64,000 nt of DNA. It comes from UBA1479 sp040216635. GTDB lineage: Bacteria > Pseudomonadota > Alphaproteobacteria > Rhodospirillales > Casp-alpha2. Below are positions 45,407-53,772 of the stretch, piece by piece. Within the stretch, counting starts at the first letter, position 1, and every line of letters begins with the position of its first letter. The position numbers were made by a program, and so were the translations under genes. Under the pieces are notes generated by a model that was not told where the DNA came from, did no database searches, and was given only the letters and a program-made list of their open reading frames with translations. The stretch is taken from NCBI GenBank assembly GCA_040216635.1, contig JAVJOU010000017.1, positions 42,381-106,380 on the forward strand, read 5' to 3'.

Positions 45407-45922
45407 CTAGTCGTCGTAGGCCATCAGCGAACTGAACGGCACGTCCAACTTGTCCCGGCCCTTGAGGAACGTCAATTCGATCAGGCAGGTCGCGCCGACC
45501 ACCTCGGCCCCGGCATTGCGCAGCAGATCGATGGAGGCCGCCATGGTCCCGCCGGTTGCCAACAGGTCATCCATGACGACGACGCGCTGGCCCGGTTTGA
45601 CCGCGTCCTTTTGGATTTCGAGGGTGTCCGTGCCGTATTCCAGGGCGTATTCGTGGGAAATGGTTTCGCCGGGAAGCTTGCCTTGCTTGCGGACCATGAT
45701 GAACCCGCAACCGAGTCTCGATGCCAGGGGGGCGGCAGTCAGAAACCCACGCGATTCGATGCCTGCAAGAAGGTCGGGCTGGTAGCCCGAGACGATTTTG
45801 GCCAAGCGGCCGAGCGCCACCTGCCAGGCGTCGGGATGCGCCAGCAAGGTTGAAATGTCGTAAAACAGAATCCCTGGAATGGGAAAATCGGGAATGCCCC
45901 GGATGTGTTCCTTCAGGTCCAT
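45407..45922 (-). CDS. apt: Adenine phosphoribosyltransferase
   Basis: A 171-residue purine salvage enzyme forming AMP from adenine and PRPP. The PRPP-binding motif VVVMDDLLATGGTMAASIDLL, the RGFLTAAPLASRLGCGFIMVRKQGKLPG segment with the flexible loop and LKEHIRGIPDFPIPGILFYDIS at the start are standard for Apt. It comes before the GNAT gene on the same strand and is divergent from the aminotransferase. Confidence 0.97.
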   Translation of the reverse strand: MDLKEHIRGIPDFPIPGILFYDISTLLAHPDAWQVALGRLAKIVSGYQPDLLAGIESRGFLTAAPLASRLGCGFIMVRKQGKLPGETISHEYALEYGTDTLEIQKDAVKPGQRVVVMDDLLATGGTMAASIDLLRNAGAEVVGATCLIELTFLKGRDKLDVPFSSLMAYDD

Positions 45923-46040
45923 ATGTCCCCCCTATGAATGATAATGATGCCGAGCAAATTGCGGCGGCATCCTATTGGATTGACGTATGGCCTTGCAATC
46001 GCGTCCTATGGGTATATCGACTGTAAGGCTGGACGGTCAC

Positions 46041-47378
46041 ATGACGAACGTCTTTTACCGGGATCTCAAAACCGAACTGCCCACCGCCGTGAAGGGGGAG
46101 GGCATTTATCTGATCGACGACACCGGCAAGCGTTATCTGGATGCTTCGGGCGGGGCTGCGGTTTCCTGCCTGGGCCATAGCGATGCGGACGTTATCCAGG
46201 CCATCAAGGATCAGGTCGATCAGGTTGCGTTCGCCCATACGGGATTTTTCACGACACGGCCGGCGGAAGACCTGGCCGAATTCCTGGTCGATGCGGCCCC
46301 CGATGAAATCGGCATGGTTTATTTCCTTTCCGGTGGCTCGGAAGCGGTCGAATGCGCGTTGAAAATGGCGCGTCAGTACTTCTTAGAGATCGGTGCCCCG
46401 GAACGCACCCGCTTCATCGCCCGGCGGCAGAGTTATCACGGCAATACCCTGGGGGCCCTTTCGGTCGGCGGCAACGTCTGGCGGCGCGAGCCCTACAAGG
46501 ACATGCTGATGCCAGCTTCGCACATCGCGCCTTGCTATCCCTACCGAGAGCGGGGCGAAGGCGAAAACGACGAGGAATACGGCCTGCGCATCGCCAATGA
46601 ATTGGAAGCGGAAATCGAACGCCTGGGGCCGCGCAACGTCGCCGCTTTTATCGCCGAAACGGTGGGCGGGGCGACGGCGGGGGTGCTGGCCCCCGTGCCC
46701 GGATATTTCAAACGCATACGCGAGATTTGCGATAAATACGGCGTGCTGATGATCCTGGACGAAGTGATGTGCGGCATGGGCCGCACGGGTACCTTGTTCG
46801 CCTGCGAGCAGGATGGTGTGGCGCCGGATATCGTCTGTGTCGCCAAGGGCCTGGGTGCCGGGTACCAGCCGATCGGCGCGACCTTGGTGTCCGCGAAAGT
46901 CTATGACGCCTTCAAGAACGGCAGCGGGGCGTTTCAGCACGGTCATACCTATATGGGGCATCCCACCGCCTGTGCGGCGGCGCTTGCCGTGCAGCGCAAG
47001 GTGCGGGACGCCAACCTGCTGGACAACGTCAAGGCCATGGGCGACGCATTGGTCGAACGGCTGCACGAACGATTGGGCAATCATCCCCATGTGGGGGACA
47101 TCCGGGGGCGGGGACTGTTTCAGGGGATCGAGCTGGTCGCCGACCGGGCGACCAAGCAAACCCTCGACCCGACATTGAAGGTGCATGCCAAGGTCAAGCA
47201 CAACGCCTTCCGGCGCGGGTTGATCTGCTATCCGGCGGGCGGTACCGCCGATGGCGCCAAGGGGGACCATATTCTTCTGGCCCCGCCCTTTATTATCGAT
47301 CCGGCGCAAATCAACGAACTGGTCGATCTGCTGGGTGATGCGATCGATGCGACGCTAAGCGAAGCCGGGGTTATGTGA
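46041..47378 (+). CDS. Class III PLP-dependent aminotransferase
   Basis: A 445-residue fold-type I aminotransferase. Visible: the glycine-rich FLSGGSEAVECALKMARQY, RRQSYHGNTLGALSVGG, the Asp of MILDEVMCGMGRTG, the PLP lysine in CVAKGLGAGYQPIGATL, and HTYMGHPTACAAALAVQ. This pattern is shared by omega-amino-acid, taurine, putrescine and diaminobutyrate aminotransferases, so the substrate is open. The start at 46041 (MTNVFYRDL) fits the family; ATGs at 45987 and 46008 are in frame upstream. It lies just before a TAXI-TRAP transporter locus, which may import its amine or keto-acid substrate; that link is inference. Confidence 0.88.
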   Translation: MTNVFYRDLKTELPTAVKGEGIYLIDDTGKRYLDASGGAAVSCLGHSDADVIQAIKDQVDQVAFAHTGFFTTRPAEDLAEFLVDAAPDEIGMVYFLSGGSEAVECALKMARQYFLEIGAPERTRFIARRQSYHGNTLGALSVGGNVWRREPYKDMLMPASHIAPCYPYRERGEGENDEEYGLRIANELEAEIERLGPRNVAAFIAETVGGATAGVLAPVPGYFKRIREICDKYGVLMILDEVMCGMGRTGTLFACEQDGVAPDIVCVAKGLGAGYQPIGATLVSAKVYDAFKNGSGAFQHGHTYMGHPTACAAALAVQRKVRDANLLDNVKAMGDALVERLHERLGNHPHVGDIRGRGLFQGIELVADRATKQTLDPTLKVHAKVKHNAFRRGLICYPAGGTADGAKGDHILLAPPFIIDPAQINELVDLLGDAIDATLSEAGVM

Positions 47379-47424
47379 TCCTGGAACGGTGCCGGGTGCG
47401 GATGGAATGAACGGGGGCAGGAAT

Positions 47425-48390
47425 ATGAGCGTAAGGCGGGTGATTACCGCAGTAACGGTTGCGTTGTCAGTGGCGGGATATGCCGGCAGGCTTGCCGCGA
47501 ACGAGACGATCACGATCGGAACCGGCAGTTCGAAAGGGGTGTACAGCACTCTGGGGCGCGCCATATGCGCCGTTATAAAGGCCAGGCGCGCGGGGTATGA
47601 CTGCAAGGTGGCAACCACGAAGGGGTCTATCGACAACATTATCGGGTTGAAAAAGGGCACCTTCGATATCGGTATCGTTCAATCGGACGTTCAGTACCAT
47701 GCCGTTAATGGAACCGGCGTGTTCGCGAATGTCGGTGCGCTCACTGAAATGCGGTCCATGTTTTCCGCCCATACGGAGGCGTTAAGCCTTCTGGCAAGGG
47801 GCGATGCGAATATCTCCGATTGGGAACGCTTGGCAGGGAAACGTCTGAATATCGGGAAGTTAAAATCAGGTACGAATTCTACTTTGCGGCTGATGATCGA
47901 AGCGCAGGGATGGGCGACAAAAGACTTCCGTGCGGTCAAGACGATGGACCTTGCGCAACAGCAGTCGGCATTTTGTGATGGTGCCATCGATGTGGCGTCA
48001 TTCCTTGCGGGGCATCCAAATTCGGCGGTGACCCACCTAATTACGAAATGTGGGGCATCGTTAATTGCAATCAAAGGCGCCGTGGTCGACCGATTGATTG
48101 CCAGCAATCCGTATTATGTCGAAGCGATGATTCCACGGGCGATTTACTTTCGCATGCCGACGGACACGCCGACGATCGGCTTGTTGGCCACGGTCATGAC
48201 GACGTCGAAAAGTGATCCAAGGATGATTTATCAAGTGACTCGATCGGTATTCGAGAACCTGGGTTACATTCGTTCCCGCACGCCGTCTTTCGGCAGTCTG
48301 TACCCACTGGAAATGGCGCGCAAGGGCATGACCGCGCCGAGACATCCCGGGGCCCTGGAATATCTGCGCGAAGTCGGCCGTGTTCGCTGA
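47425..48390 (+). CDS. TAXI-family TRAP solute-binding protein, first copy
   Basis: A 321-residue periplasmic binding protein with a signal peptide (VRRVITAVTVALSVAGYAGRLAANE). TAXI family features: TITIGTGSSKGVYSTLGRAIC, DIGIVQSDVQYHAVNGTG, GKRLNIGKLKSGTNSTLR and the PRAIYFRMPTDTPTIG segment. It is a diverged relative of the protein at 48869 and is separated from it by 478 bases. The third positions are less GC-rich than in its neighbours, suggesting a different history. Start ATG 47425 follows GGGGGCAGGA. Whether it uses the permease at 49958 is unknown. Confidence 0.88.
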   Translation: MSVRRVITAVTVALSVAGYAGRLAANETITIGTGSSKGVYSTLGRAICAVIKARRAGYDCKVATTKGSIDNIIGLKKGTFDIGIVQSDVQYHAVNGTGVFANVGALTEMRSMFSAHTEALSLLARGDANISDWERLAGKRLNIGKLKSGTNSTLRLMIEAQGWATKDFRAVKTMDLAQQQSAFCDGAIDVASFLAGHPNSAVTHLITKCGASLIAIKGAVVDRLIASNPYYVEAMIPRAIYFRMPTDTPTIGLLATVMTTSKSDPRMIYQVTRSVFENLGYIRSRTPSFGSLYPLEMARKGMTAPRHPGALEYLREVGRVR

Positions 48391-48868
48391 TGCGTTTTGC
48401 GCTTCCGGCGGACATCGAAGAACATAAAAAGACAAATCTAATCTTCGGCGTTGGCCTTTTCGGTTGATGTGCTAAACTTTCCCGTAACGACAATGTTCAG
48501 GGAATATCATGGCATTATCAGGGGGGAGTCTTAAAAGGACGCCTGCGGTGGAATTTTGCCCACCGGCGCCACTCCTCCGGCAAAGTCCCTGGTATACCAA
48601 GTGGTTCGCCGCTATTTCCTGATCTGCCTTCTCTTTTAGTTTCAATGGAATTCAGGCCCGCAGGGTTGTCTCGGGAGCATTTGCTTCGGGGCCGTGCGTG
48701 TCTGATATGCCGGGGACTGACCCGGTGTTTAACCCGGACGTCCGCAACCGGCCCGCATCGGGGCTGTGCGCGCGCATCCTGGGACTCCCCCTGCCGGACG
48801 GCTCGGCGCGTGCCTTGTCCCGGCGTTTAATCATCATCCAACCAAAGAAATCCCAAGGAGGAATGGAG
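48391..48868. other. Regulatory gap before the TAXI-TRAP genes
   Basis: 478 bases with no credible gene. It holds a weak promoter candidate (TTGGCC 48451-48456, 16-base spacer, TAAACT 48473-48478) and a perfect palindrome at 48590-48599. The stretch 48600-48850 shows nothing I can assign apart from the ribosome-binding sequence AAGGAGG at 48855-48861, seven bases before the ATG at 48869. Confidence 0.6.
48590..48599. promoter_or_regulatory. Candidate GntR-family operator
   Basis: TGGTATACCA is a perfect ten-base palindrome in the TGGT-NN-ACCA form bound by many GntR/FadR-type regulators (UxuR/ExuR-like sites read TTGGTATACCAA). It lies 270 bases before the second TAXI gene. No regulator gene is seen nearby. 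Confidence 0.45.
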
Positions 48869-49840
48869 ATGTTCCTACAGAAAACTTTGGCGGCAACGGC
48901 CGCTGCGGCGGCGCTGGTTCTGGCCCTGCCCAATGCCAAGGCGGCGGACTTCGTCACCATCGGCACGGGCGGTGTCACCGGCGTCTATTATCCCACGGGC
49001 GGCGCCATCTGCCGTCTGGTCAACAAGGGCCGGAAAGAACACGGCGTGCGGTGTTCGGTTGAATCGACCGGTGGCTCGATCTTCAACATCAACGCCATCA
49101 AGAACGGCGACCTGGACATGGGCGTGGCCCAGTCGGATTGGCAGTATCATGCCTATAACGGGACATCCAAGTTCAAGGACGCGGGTGCGTTCAAGGATCT
49201 GCGGGCCATCTTCTCGGTCCACCCGGAACCCGTCACCGTGGTTGCCCGCGCCGATTCCGGCATCAAGCATATCGGCGACTTCAAGGGCAAGCGCGTGAAC
49301 ATCGGCAACCCCGGTTCCGGCACGCGCGGCACCTGGGAAGTGATGGCCGGTGCGCTTGGCTGGAAAGACGGTGATCTGGCGCTGGCCGCTGAATTCAAAT
49401 CCGGTGAACAGTCCCAGGCGCTGTGCGACAACAAGATCGACGCCTTCTTCTGGCTGGTCGGCCATCCGTCGGGCAACACCAAGGAAGCCATGACGACCTG
49501 CGATGCGCGTCTGGTCACCGTTGACGGCCCCGCCATCAAGAAGCTGGTCGACGATAATTCCTATTATCGTTGGGCGACCATCCCGGGCGGCATGTATCGC
49601 GGCAACCCGGACGACACCAAGACCTTCGGTGTCGGTGCGACTTTCGTCGGTACGGCCAAGACCAAGGCGAACGTGGTTTATGCGGTGGTCAAAGCCGTGT
49701 TTGAAAACTTCGACACGTTCAAGAAGCTGCATCCCGCCTTCGCGAACCTGAAGAAGGAAGAAATGGTCTCCGACTCCTTGTCGGCCCCGCTCCACGATGG
49801 TGCGGCCAAGTACTACAAGGAAGCCGGCCTGATCAAATAG
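48869..49840 (+). CDS. TAXI-family TRAP solute-binding protein, second copy
   Basis: A 323-residue periplasmic binding protein with a signal peptide ending in NAKA-AD. TAXI hallmarks: VTIGTGGVTGVYYPTGGAICRL, STGGSIFNINAIKNGDLDMGVAQSDWQYHAYNGT, KGKRVNIGNPGSGTRGTWEV and AFFWLVGHPSGNTKEA. Start ATG 48869 is chosen for its seven-base spacing from AAGGAGG; the ATG at 48863 is too close. Directly upstream of a terminator hairpin and the fused permease, it is the most likely binding protein for that transporter. Confidence 0.94.
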   Translation: MFLQKTLAATAAAAALVLALPNAKAADFVTIGTGGVTGVYYPTGGAICRLVNKGRKEHGVRCSVESTGGSIFNINAIKNGDLDMGVAQSDWQYHAYNGTSKFKDAGAFKDLRAIFSVHPEPVTVVARADSGIKHIGDFKGKRVNIGNPGSGTRGTWEVMAGALGWKDGDLALAAEFKSGEQSQALCDNKIDAFFWLVGHPSGNTKEAMTTCDARLVTVDGPAIKKLVDDNSYYRWATIPGGMYRGNPDDTKTFGVGATFVGTAKTKANVVYAVVKAVFENFDTFKKLHPAFANLKKEEMVSDSLSAPLHDGAAKYYKEAGLIK

Positions 49841-49855
49841 TGCATCTGTCGGAGA

Positions 49856-49886
49856 GACCCCGGGGGCATCCCCCGGGGTCTTTTTT
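49856..49886 (+). terminator. Hairpin between binding protein and permease genes
   Basis: GACCCCGGGGG-catc-CCCCGGGGTC stem followed by TTTTTT. It may partly stop transcription so that the binding protein is made in excess over the permease. Confidence 0.85.
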
Positions 49887-49957
49887 CTCCGGCCTGTCTT
49901 TAAAGATCGATCCAGCGCCGCCCTGTCCCCCACGGTGCGGCAAAGGGGGGTAAGAAA

Positions 49958-52558
49958 ATGAGTGAGCAAACCGCTCCCGGACCGCAGACCGGTTCTGAAG
50001 ACCGCAGTGCTGCGGACGATATCGTCGCCGCCGCCGAAACCGGCGCGCGCAATCCCGGACCATCCGTTGCCAAATTCATCGCAGGCGTGCTGCTCGCCTG
50101 GGGCATTTTCCAGGTCTGGATCGCATCGCCGCTGCCGATCATCATGGCGGACTTCATCCCCCTGTTGAACAACACCCATACCCGCCCGGCTCATCTGGGC
50201 TTCGCGATTTTCCTCACCTATCTGATTTTTCCCGCGACCAAGAATTCACCGCGCGACTTCATCCCCTATCAGGATTGGGTGCTGGGCGCCGTGGCGGCTT
50301 GGTGCGCGCTGTATCTGGCCGTATTCGCCAACGAGATCGCCGAGCGCCCGGGTCTGCCGACCATGGCGGATCTGGTCCATTCCGCGATCGGTATCCTGTT
50401 GCTGCTGGAAGCGGCCCGCAGGGCATTGGGCCTGCCGCTGGTCGTCGTGGCCTGTGTGTTCCTGGTCTATATCTTCTTCGGAGAATACGCGCCGGACGTG
50501 ATCGCCTGGAAAGGTGCCAGCATGGACCGCGCGATGTCGCATCTGTGGATCACGCAAGAAGGCGTGTTCGGGGTCGCGCTCGGCGTGTCGACGTCCTTGG
50601 TGTTCATTTTCGTATTGTTCGGCGGCCTGTTGGAAAAAGGCGGTGCCGGCAACTATTTCATTCAGGTGTCGTTCGCCTTGATGGGGCATTTCAAAGGCGG
50701 TCCGGCCAAGGCCGCCGTCGTGTCGTCGGCCATGACGGGGCTGATTTCCGGCTCGTCCATCGCCAACGTCGTGACCACGGGCGTGTTCACCATCCCGCTG
50801 ATGCGCAAGGTCGGGTTTTCGGCCGAAAAAGCGGGGGCGGTCGAGGTCGCCTCAAGCACCAACGGTCAGTTGACCCCGCCGGTCATGGGGGCGGCCGCGT
50901 TCCTGATGGTCGAATATGTCGGCATTTCCTATGTGGAGGTGATCAAGCACGCCTTCCTGCCGGCCATCATTTCCTATATCGCGCTGGTCTATATCGTGCA
51001 TCTTGAGGCCTGTAAGGCCGGCATGCAGGGGCTGCCGCGTATCGACAAGCCGACCATGGCGCAGCGGGCGGTCGTCTGGACCACCGTGCCTGTGGGCATG
51101 ATCGTGCTGGGTGCCGCCATCTATTACGGATTCGGCTGGACCAAGGAAGCCATGGGCGACGCCACGCCCTGGATCGCCGCGATCATTCTTGCGGCGGCGT
51201 ATCTGGGTTTGGTGCGTTATGCGGCGATTTATAAGGAACTCGGCATCATGCAGGATGTCGACGTGCTGCCGGAAACCGGACCGACGGTGAAGTCGGGTCT
51301 GTATTTCCTGCTGCCCGTGGGCTTGCTCATGTGGTGCCTGCTGGTCGAGCGGTTCTCGCCGGGCCTCAGCGCATTCTGGGCCGTGGTCCTGAAGGTCTTC
51401 ATGTTGTTGACGCAGCGTCCGCTGCAGTCCTATTTCCGCGGCAACGGTGCGGGGCCCGAAACCTGGAAACGGAGTTTCGACGACCTGATCGAAGGCACGA
51501 TCAACGGATCGCGCAACATGGTCGGCATTGGCGTCGCCACCGCGACGGCCGGGATCGTCGTGGGAGCGATTACCCTGACGCCCATCAGTCAGGTCATCAC
51601 CGAGGTCATGGAAATCCTGTCCGGCGGCAATCTGATCGTCCTGCTGCTGCTGACGGCCGTTGCCTGCATCATCCTGGGCATGGGGCTGCCGACCACGGCC
51701 AACTACATTGTCGTGTCGTCCTTGATGGCACAGGTGATCGTGACCGTGGGCGCCAACAACGGATTGATCGTACCGTTGATCGCCGTGCACCTGTTCGTGT
51801 TCTACTTCGGCATCCTGGCGGATGACACGCCACCGGTGGGACTTGCGGCCTATGCGGCGGCGGCCGTTTCCGGTGGGGATCCGATCAAGACCGGTGTGCA
51901 GGGCTTTACCTACGACATCCGGACGGCGGTTCTGCCCTTCATGTTCATCTTCAACACCGAGTTGCTGATGATCGGGATCGAAGGGCCGGTTCACCTGATC
52001 ATCGTGATCGTCACGGCCGTCATGGCGGTCTTATTATTCGCGGCGGCGACGCAGGGTTTCTTTATCGTCAGAAACAAGATCTGGGAGACTGCGGCTCTGT
52101 TGTTGATCGCCTTTACTCTGTTCCGGCCCGGGTTCTGGATGGACATGATCGTCCCGCCGCTTGAATCCGTGCCGGCGGCGACGATTACGGATGTCGCCTC
52201 CAAAATGGGAGCGGACGAACAGATCCGCATTCGCGTCAAGGGCGAAACCCTTGAAGGCGAACCCGTCGATAAGACCGTGATGCTGCCGCTTGGGCCCAAG
52301 GCCGAGGGGGCTGACCGGTTGAAGTTCGCGGGCCTGGAACTGCGGCGCGAGGGCGAAAAGACCATTGTCGACGTCGTCGTGTTCGGCAGTGCGGCCGAAA
52401 AGCAGAAGATCGATTTCGATTGGGAAATCGTCTCGGTCGAACGCGAGACGGAACGCATGCCCAAACACGTCATGTACATCCCTGCCTTGTTGCTGCTGAT
52501 CGGGGTGGTCCTCATGCAAAAAGGACGTCAGCGAAAACAAACGCCGGCGGCGGCATAA
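49958..52558 (+). CDS. TRAP transporter fused permease (TAXI type)
   Basis: An 866-residue membrane protein joining the small (4-helix) and large (12-helix) TRAP permease subunits. The DctM-like part is clear in SSAMTGLISGSSIANVVTTG, ASSTNGQLTPPVMGAAAFLM, CIILGMGLPTTANYIVVSS and ILADDTPPVGLAAYAAAAVSG. After the last transport helices comes a soluble C-terminal stretch (about residues 740-830, DUF3394-like) and a final helix MYIPALLLLIGVVLMQKG. It imports an organic acid or amino acid by Na+ symport with the TAXI binding protein. Start ATG 49958 with GGGGGGTAAG upstream. Confidence 0.95.
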   Translation: MSEQTAPGPQTGSEDRSAADDIVAAAETGARNPGPSVAKFIAGVLLAWGIFQVWIASPLPIIMADFIPLLNNTHTRPAHLGFAIFLTYLIFPATKNSPRDFIPYQDWVLGAVAAWCALYLAVFANEIAERPGLPTMADLVHSAIGILLLLEAARRALGLPLVVVACVFLVYIFFGEYAPDVIAWKGASMDRAMSHLWITQEGVFGVALGVSTSLVFIFVLFGGLLEKGGAGNYFIQVSFALMGHFKGGPAKAAVVSSAMTGLISGSSIANVVTTGVFTIPLMRKVGFSAEKAGAVEVASSTNGQLTPPVMGAAAFLMVEYVGISYVEVIKHAFLPAIISYIALVYIVHLEACKAGMQGLPRIDKPTMAQRAVVWTTVPVGMIVLGAAIYYGFGWTKEAMGDATPWIAAIILAAAYLGLVRYAAIYKELGIMQDVDVLPETGPTVKSGLYFLLPVGLLMWCLLVERFSPGLSAFWAVVLKVFMLLTQRPLQSYFRGNGAGPETWKRSFDDLIEGTINGSRNMVGIGVATATAGIVVGAITLTPISQVITEVMEILSGGNLIVLLLLTAVACIILGMGLPTTANYIVVSSLMAQVIVTVGANNGLIVPLIAVHLFVFYFGILADDTPPVGLAAYAAAAVSGGDPIKTGVQGFTYDIRTAVLPFMFIFNTELLMIGIEGPVHLIIVIVTAVMAVLLFAAATQGFFIVRNKIWETAALLLIAFTLFRPGFWMDMIVPPLESVPAATITDVASKMGADEQIRIRVKGETLEGEPVDKTVMLPLGPKAEGADRLKFAGLELRREGEKTIVDVVVFGSAAEKQKIDFDWEIVSVERETERMPKHVMYIPALLLLIGVVLMQKGRQRKQTPAAA

Positions 52559-52576
52559 GGGGAGGAGACCCAAACT

Positions 52577-53005
52577 ATGTACAAGAACATTCTTCTTGCG
52601 ATTGACTTGGAAGACGAATCAACCTGGGACCGGGCCGCCCCTCAGGCGGTCGATCTGGCCAAGAGGTTCGGTGCCGACCTGCATATCATGGCTGTTGTGC
52701 CCGACTTCGGGATGACCCTGGTTGCCAGCTTTTTCCCCAAGGACTTCGAGGAAAAGGCGCTCGATGAAACGAATGCGCGCCTTCATGCCTGGACCGCGGA
52801 AAACATACCGGACGGGGTCAATGTTCAGCATATCGTCGGACATGGCCGGGCATACGCGGAAATACTGCGTGTCGCGTCGGATATCTCTTGCGACCTGCTG
52901 GTCTTGGCGGCGCGCCGGGCGGACGACGGTAAAACCTTCGAAGTGGGGCCCAACACGGCCCATATCGTCCGGCATGCCAGCCAGTCGGTGCTGATCGTGC
53001 ATTAG
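52577..53005 (+). CDS. Universal stress protein, UspA family
   Basis: A 142-residue UspA-fold protein. MYKNILLAIDLEDE at the start and the nucleotide-loop region GPNTAHIVRHASQSVLIVH at the end match the family, though the usual G-X2-G-X9-G motif is only partly kept. Nineteen bases after the permease stop, it belongs to the same unit. In the TeaABCD system a Usp (TeaD) binds ATP and tunes a TRAP transporter; a similar regulatory role is inferred here. Confidence 0.9.
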   Translation: MYKNILLAIDLEDESTWDRAAPQAVDLAKRFGADLHIMAVVPDFGMTLVASFFPKDFEEKALDETNARLHAWTAENIPDGVNVQHIVGHGRAYAEILRVASDISCDLLVLAARRADDGKTFEVGPNTAHIVRHASQSVLIVH

Positions 53006-53030
53006 TAGGAAAAGGAATTTCAGAAATGAC

Positions 53031-53065
53031 AAACCGCCGCCGGGCAGGGCCGGGCGGCGGTTTTT
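53031..53065 (+). terminator. Terminator of the TAXI-TRAP unit
   Basis: AAACCGCCGCC and GGCGGCGGTTTTT form a stem around a GGGCAGGGCC-like loop, followed by TTTTTC. It separates the usp gene from the converging cytochrome gene. Confidence 0.85.
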
Positions 53066-53136
53066 CTTGGGGCGCGTCAAAGGTGACGGCGGTGGCAAGG
53101 CGCCGGTGATCTGCGCCGCACCGGTTGCCCCATGCG

Positions 53137-53553
53137 TCATTTCAGGCTGTTCATGTATTCGATGATCAGCGCGCGTTGTTCGGGCTTTTTCAGGCCCGGA
53201 TAGGCCATTTTAGAGATGGCCTTGGGATCACCCAGGTAATCACGCAGATACTGTTTGGGATTGGTGATATAGGCATCGACCGTTTTGTCATCCCATACCA
53301 GACCCTTCTCGCCGGCCGCGACCAAGGACTTGGAATAACGCGATTGCTTATAGCCGTCGGCGGTGCCGGCCTTGCGGCCCATGATGCCTTTCAAGGACGG
53401 GCCGATCGTGTGTTTGCCCGAAATCGTATGGCACATGGCACAGCGGTTTTTCTTGAATGCCTTGGCGCCGTCGGCCAGGACCGGTCCGGCAGCCGTCATC
53501 ATCGTGGCCGCGATACCGGCGAAAACCGCCGCCATCAGGGTGGAATACTTCAT
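53137..53553 (-). CDS. Periplasmic class I cytochrome c
   Basis: A 138-residue c-type cytochrome. Signal peptide at residues 1-27 (LMAAVFAGIAATMMTAAGPVLA), heme-binding CAMCH at 38-42, and the axial Met in SKMAYPGL. The GPSLKGIMGRKAGTADGYKQSRYSKSL and VWDDKTVDAYITNPKQYL segments are typical of cytochrome c2/c550-like electron carriers. Start M at 53553 (MKYSTLM); an ATG-like start three codons earlier is possible. Likely a soluble carrier to a terminal oxidase. Confidence 0.92.
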   Translation of the reverse strand: MKYSTLMAAVFAGIAATMMTAAGPVLADGAKAFKKNRCAMCHTISGKHTIGPSLKGIMGRKAGTADGYKQSRYSKSLVAAGEKGLVWDDKTVDAYITNPKQYLRDYLGDPKAISKMAYPGLKKPEQRALIIEYMNSLK

Positions 53554-53672
53554 TGAACACACCTTCCGTGTTTCTGTCGTTTATCCGCGCAAAATGCCCG
53601 CGAAGGGGTGCCTGTATTATCGTCACGCGATCGTTGGGACGCAATCGGCAAGCCGGTCATGCCCGAGATGAT

Positions 53673-53701
53673 TTCATAAACAGGCCGATCCGCAGTATAA
53701 T
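53673..53701 (+). promoter_or_regulatory. Likely promoter for the DUF2336 gene
   Basis: TTCATA (53673-53678), a 17-base spacer and a consensus TATAAT (53696-53701). A start near 53708 gives a 65-base leader before the ATG at 53773. Confidence 0.55.
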
Positions 53702-53772
53702 TCACGGACATGGAAATCGTGGGCGCAGTCAGGGGTTTTGTCCCAGGACTGTGAAAGGAGCATTGTATCATC

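Noticed and set aside
48698..48868. Longer N-terminus for the second TAXI protein
   Set aside because: The added 57 residues lack a signal-peptide form; the ATG at 48869 has an ideal AAGGAGG and a good signal peptide.
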